Below are positions 28,901-31,830 of a stretch of 31,830 nucleotides of DNA, piece by piece (within the stretch, counting starts at the first letter, position 1; the number at the start of each line of letters is the position of its first letter). The stretch is from a virus. Both the position numbers and the translations under genes were made by a program. The notes under the pieces were generated by a model. The model saw only the letters and a program-made list of their open reading frames with translations. It ran no database searches and was not told the DNA's origin. Location of the stretch: the IMG/VR virus record IMGVR_UViG_3300017917_001373, positions 1 to 31,830 of that record. One strand, 5' to 3'.

Positions 28901-29580
28901 TACTCTACGTCAATGGTGATGAACACACAGCCGCAGCTAAGGCAGTGAACTCTCACTCATTTGCGAACGATGACATCAGCTTCGTGGCACAGGGCAGGAG
29001 ACCTCATCCTGATAACCTTGCTATCAGCTGGGGCATGACCTTGAGCAAGCCGCTAGGACTAGGCTTCAAATGTGCTGCTGAGTCAGAATCGAGCAACGAT
29101 AGGATCATACGGACGACCAATCAATTCATCGATAGCTTGAAGTTCCTTGGCAACCCATACACTGTCGTGGTCATAGGTTGGTCTAGATGGGAGAGGGAAG
29201 AATGGTATGACGAAGATACCAAGGAATGGTATCAGATATCTCCTACTAGCACTGACTGGCCTGACAAGTGGAAGGTGCAGCACAAGCAATGGAAGACCAA
29301 GCTGAATCAAGCTGCTAAGGAAGCAGAAGCACATGGCAAGATATATGACCTGCATCTAAAGCTACAGGAGAGAAAAATCCCTCACTTGTTCTTCAACGCC
29401 CAACAGCACTTCAGCAATAAGCATCAGGCTGATTGGAATGGTTGCTATCTCGAACCATACGATCCAACTCTTTCTTACGCAGCATGGACCAAGCTACACA
29501 ACCTCACAGGCACAGACGCCCAAAGAAGATGGGCCGACATCCTGTTTTCTAGATTGACACCTTTGTTAAACAACGTATAG
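28897..29580 (+). CDS. SGNH-hydrolase-like protein (DUF6071-type)
   Basis: A 227-residue protein. It starts ILYVNGDEHTAAAKAV, the position of the 'GDSxT' block I of SGNH/GDSL hydrolases, but the nucleophilic Ser is Glu. A strand-helix YTVVVIGWSRWEREEW (153 bases later in the gene) parallels block III, and the C-terminal part has further His and Trp residues. Domain length and layout fit the DUF6071-type phage proteins as I remember them. With Ser missing it may be inactive as an esterase or use another chemistry. Confidence 0.5.
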   Translation: MILYVNGDEHTAAAKAVNSHSFANDDISFVAQGRRPHPDNLAISWGMTLSKPLGLGFKCAAESESSNDRIIRTTNQFIDSLKFLGNPYTVVVIGWSRWEREEWYDEDTKEWYQISPTSTDWPDKWKVQHKQWKTKLNQAAKEAEAHGKIYDLHLKLQERKIPHLFFNAQQHFSNKHQADWNGCYLEPYDPTLSYAAWTKLHNLTGTDAQRRWADILFSRLTPLLNNV

Positions 29581-29587
29581 TGGCAGC

Positions 29588-30586
29588 ATGAAATATCTTC
29601 TCGTAGACGCATCAAACACGTTCTTCCGCGCACGCCATGTGGCTGCTCGAGGAGCAGATCAATGGACCAAGCTGGGCTTTGCGATCCACTTAACGATCAG
29701 TGGCATCAACAAGGCTATCAAGGACCTAGGCGGGGATCACGTGGTGTTCTGCCTAGAACGCCGTAGCTGGCGCAAGGACTTATATGCTCCTTACAAGCGC
29801 AACAGGCAAGCGGCTCGCGAGAGCATGACAGACGATCAAGCCGAAGAGGACAAGCTGTTCTACGAGGCTTATGATGAGATGTGCAACTTCTTCCGCGACA
29901 AGACCAACTGCACGGTATTGAAGGTAGAACGTGCTGAAGCTGACGATTGCATCGCACGTTGGATCGCGCTGCATCCCAACGACGAGCATGTGATCGTTAG
30001 CAGCGATTCAGACTTTCATCAGCTGATCACGGACAAGGTCACGCAGTTTAACGGCATTAACAACGAGTGGATCACTCTCAACGGCATCTTCAACGACAAG
30101 ATGAAGCCCGTCAAGGACAAGAAGACTGGCGAGCAGAAGTCAATCGGTGATCCCAAGTTCGTCTTGTTCGAGAAGTGCATGCGTGGTGACGGCTCAGACA
30201 ACGTGATGAGCGCATACCCTGGTGTGCGTACCAACGGCACCAAGAACAAGGTTGGCCTCACCGAAGCCTATGCTGACATGGGCAAGAAGGGCTACAATTG
30301 GAACAACATGATGCTGCAACGCTGGACTGATCCAGATGGCGTAGAGCATCGCGTTCTAGATGACTACGAGCGCAACAAGATGCTGATCGATCTCACTGCG
30401 CAGCCTGAAGAGCTCAAGCTGGCGTTTGATGCTGAGATCAAGCAGCAGGTCGCCCACAAGGCGCAGGGACAGGTTGGTAGCAACCTGCTCAAGTTCTGCG
30501 GCAAGTATGAGCTGACTAGGATCAGCGAACAGGCCGCTAGCTACGCAGAATGGATGAAGCGGGGATATGAAGGGCATCTGCTATGA
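29588..30586 (+). CDS. rnh: RNase H / 5'-3' exonuclease (T4 Rnh, FEN family)
   Basis: A 332-residue FEN-family nuclease. YLLVDASNTFFRARH (3-17) gives the first metal ligand D7. ERAEADDCIARW (114-125) carries E117, D119 and D120. VIVSSDSDFHQLI (135-147) carries D140 and D142. CMRGDGSDNV (197-206) carries D201 and D204. All seven acidic positions of the family look present. In T4 this enzyme removes RNA primers from Okazaki fragments. Length is close to T4 Rnh (305). It has no strong Shine-Dalgarno and starts 7 bases after the preceding stop. Confidence 0.9.
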   Translation: MKYLLVDASNTFFRARHVAARGADQWTKLGFAIHLTISGINKAIKDLGGDHVVFCLERRSWRKDLYAPYKRNRQAARESMTDDQAEEDKLFYEAYDEMCNFFRDKTNCTVLKVERAEADDCIARWIALHPNDEHVIVSSDSDFHQLITDKVTQFNGINNEWITLNGIFNDKMKPVKDKKTGEQKSIGDPKFVLFEKCMRGDGSDNVMSAYPGVRTNGTKNKVGLTEAYADMGKKGYNWNNMMLQRWTDPDGVEHRVLDDYERNKMLIDLTAQPEELKLAFDAEIKQQVAHKAQGQVGSNLLKFCGKYELTRISEQAASYAEWMKRGYEGHLL

Positions 30587-31044
30587 TCGCTAAGGAAGTA
30601 ATGCCGGGCAAGTTCTGGATCCTAGAGGACGGCGAGGGATCCAAGCAGGGAACGATCCAAGCCACGCAGGATGGCAAGTACAATGCTAACCTCAACGGGC
30701 GAGTGATCAGCTTCAAGGATTGGAAGAGCTGCGAGAAGGATCTCAGCCTCAAAGCAGCCAAGGAAACGCAGGAAGAGGTTGAAGACTCGGGCGATGTCTA
30801 TGGCTATCCCTCTAACTGCAAGCCCTACAACACGGTATGGGACGTAAAGAAGAAGCTGCCCCTGTTCACCAAGACGGAAAAGAGCAAGAGCCTGCATGCT
30901 GCGGGCTACTACATCGTCAAGTTCGAGCACGGATGGGTACATAGCTTCTGCCCCAAGCTAACTACGCTTACAAGCAATGAATGGCAGGGTCCGTTCAAGA
31001 CCAAGCTAGAGATGCGGGAAAGGCTGAGATTAGCAGATGGCTAG
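30583..31044 (+). CDS. Conserved hypothetical protein
   Basis: A 153-residue protein coupled by ATGA to rnh. The N-terminal half is a small beta sheet (GKFWILEDGEGSKQGTIQAT, GRVISFKDWKSCEKDL). The middle is acidic (EEVEDSGDVYGYP). The C-terminal half has two strands and helices (GYYIVKFEHGWVHSFCPKL, EWQGPFKTKLEMRERL). I recall similar proteins in marine T4-like phages without a known function. The rnh coupling suggests a nucleic-acid-related role. Confidence 0.65.
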   Translation: MIAKEVMPGKFWILEDGEGSKQGTIQATQDGKYNANLNGRVISFKDWKSCEKDLSLKAAKETQEEVEDSGDVYGYPSNCKPYNTVWDVKKKLPLFTKTEKSKSLHAAGYYIVKFEHGWVHSFCPKLTTLTSNEWQGPFKTKLEMRERLRLADG

Positions 31045-31240
31045 TACCAACGCGATACGTGCTTTCGCAGACAAGGTCAGGGCTGCTAGTGCATCCAAGG
31101 CTAGCAGCGTGATCCTGAATCCGCAGGAAGCTAGGAACCTAAACCATGAGATCGAGCAGCTTCTAGCCCTGCTGGTAGAACTGCAAAGCCAGGGCACTGG
31201 CGGAGATATAGTAGTAGATATCACAGGCGGAAAGTTCTAA
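31037..31240 (+). CDS. Small helical conserved protein
   Basis: A 67-residue protein overlapping the previous gene by 8 bases. Residues 1-50 form a likely helical hairpin (NAIRAFADKVRAASASKASS, then NPQEARNLNHEIEQLLALLV), ending in a glycine-rich beta tail (GGDIVVDITGGKF). The function is unknown. Confidence 0.65.
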   Translation: MASTNAIRAFADKVRAASASKASSVILNPQEARNLNHEIEQLLALLVELQSQGTGGDIVVDITGGKF

Positions 31241-31244
31241 AACT

Positions 31245-31258
31245 GAATAAATAACTGT
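31245..31258 (+). promoter_or_regulatory. Late-like promoter element
   Basis: GAATAAATAACTGT starts 4 bases after the previous stop, 34 bases before the next ATG. TAAATAACTGT (31248-31258) is identical to the folE element at 20305-20315. Confidence 0.45.
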
Positions 31259-31278
31259 GCAGATTTGAAAGTGCAGTT
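31253..31278 (+). promoter_or_regulatory. Hairpin touching the start codon
   Basis: AACTGTGC (31253-31260) pairs with GTGCAGTT (31271-31278), eight pairs of which two are G-U, around a 10-base loop that contains GAAA, the only purine run near the ATG. The ATG follows at 31279. This could control translation. No Shine-Dalgarno outside the hairpin is visible. Confidence 0.35.
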
Positions 31279-31593
31279 ATGAGTAGACCTAAGCCACAAG
31301 TGCTCTTAGAGTACACTAACAAGACCAATTACAAGAGCGAGCAGATCCTTGCCAGCCAGGGCATCTGGGCAGTGTACTACGATGACAAGCCGATCAACCT
31401 AAAGAGCTTCAACAGCCTCGTGGGCTACCCTGGCCCAAAGTACAAGAAGGTCAGCTTCTCGAACCCAGGACACGCTATCAATCTTGCCAAGAAGCTGAAC
31501 AAGCTGTTCAAGACCGAAAAGTTCTCTGTGGTGCTGCTAGATCGCGGCTCTAAGATCTTCCCTGATGACAAGCAAGCGCCACCTAACCCTTGA
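31279..31593 (+). CDS. Conserved hypothetical basic protein
   Basis: A 104-residue, Lys-rich protein with a beta-alpha pattern: QVLLEYTNKTNYKSEQIL, GIWAVYYDDKPINLKSF, KKVSFSNPGHAINLAKKLNK, EKFSVVLLDRGSKIF. It is reminiscent of small DNA- or RNA-binding phage proteins. No family is recognised. Its last 29 bases overlap the start of the next gene. Confidence 0.6.
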   Translation: MSRPKPQVLLEYTNKTNYKSEQILASQGIWAVYYDDKPINLKSFNSLVGYPGPKYKKVSFSNPGHAINLAKKLNKLFKTEKFSVVLLDRGSKIFPDDKQAPPNP

Positions 31594-31830
31594 GTGGAAC
31601 CAGCTGCTGGGTCGAGAGAACAAGAACCTCGACGCCTTCCATAATCAGATCTGGCGGAACATACGGCCCGAGGGCGGATTTAGGCTGACCCAATTTGGAC
31701 ACGAAGTTTTAGAGTCTATCGGGATCAAATCCTGGACCATCAAGATCAAGAACACCCCAACCAACACGGGCAGCACCCTGCTAGCAATGGATCGCTTCCT
31801 AGACAAGCCCTATTACGTGGATAATCGCAG
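31565..31830 (+). CDS. Hypothetical protein, 5' end only (partial)
   Basis: The frame is open from ATG 31565 to the window edge (88 codons plus two bases). It is basic and rich in Trp, Asn and Arg: LTLEWNQLLGRENKNLDAFH, then WRNIRPEGGFRLTQFGHEVL and SWTIKIKNTPTNTGSTLL. I recall 'IRPEGGFRLT'-type segments in marine T4-like phages, with no function known to me. The start overlaps the previous gene by 29 bases. Confidence 0.6.
   Translation, partial: MTSKRHLTLEWNQLLGRENKNLDAFHNQIWRNIRPEGGFRLTQFGHEVLESIGIKSWTIKIKNTPTNTGSTLLAMDRFLDKPYYVDNR

Noticed and set aside
1-31830. tRNA genes, CRISPR arrays, insertion sequences, integrase or attachment sites
   Set aside because: No cloverleaf-like run with a CCA-type end, no regularly spaced repeats, and no transposase or recombinase motifs were seen by eye. 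A tRNAscan or covariance search would be decisive.

Overview
This window is part of a T4-like (tailed, contractile-type) bacteriophage genome. The markers are a family B DNA polymerase with all exonuclease and polymerase motifs (gp43), a gp45-type sliding clamp, a T4 RNase H/FEN-type nuclease, a DsbA-like small protein, TATAAATA-type late promoter elements, large repetitive tail proteins, and dense packing of short genes joined by ATGA/TGATG overlaps. Many of the small proteins resemble conserved hypothetical proteins of marine T4-like phages as I remember them. The host cannot be told from the sequence. No tRNA, CRISPR array, insertion sequence or integrase was seen. There is no gene-free stretch over 300 bases.

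Layout. Positions 1-731 (+) hold the end of one small gene and a PGDYG-like small protein. Positions 732-6082 (-) form a tail cluster, read right to left: a ~995-aa repeat-containing tail/fibre protein, a 466-aa fibre-like protein, and a radical-SAM protein with extra C-terminal cysteines. Positions 6101-8725 (+) form a late virion cluster: a late promoter, a 107-aa protein, a protein with a ubiquitin-like N-terminus, a 447-aa virion protein and a HlyC-family lysine acyltransferase. Positions 8733-9463 hold a very basic 53-aa protein behind the best late promoter, a DsbA-like protein and a small membrane protein. Positions 9441-13922 hold the replication block: DNA polymerase, a methyltransferase-like protein and the sliding clamp. 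Positions 13932-28492 are a long accessory and nucleotide-modification region. Positions 28517-31830 hold small conserved genes plus the RNase H/FEN nuclease.

The modification region is the main interest. It holds a DpdA-type guanine transglycosylase and three enzymes that make 7-carboxy-7-deazaguanine (FolE, QueD, QueE). No QueC is visible in the window. Mixed among them are a second, QueD-like T-fold candidate, a GT-B glycosyltransferase, a B12-type radical-SAM protein, a phosphoribosyltransferase, two tandem amidinotransferase-superfamily paralogues separated by an AbrB-like mini-gene, and a sulfotransferase-like protein. Inference: genomic guanines are replaced by a 7-deazaguanine, and some of the extra enzymes may decorate that base in a way not yet described. 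A second theme is protein modification beside virion genes (HlyC-like acyltransferase and radical-SAM protein), which suggests virion proteins may be modified after translation.
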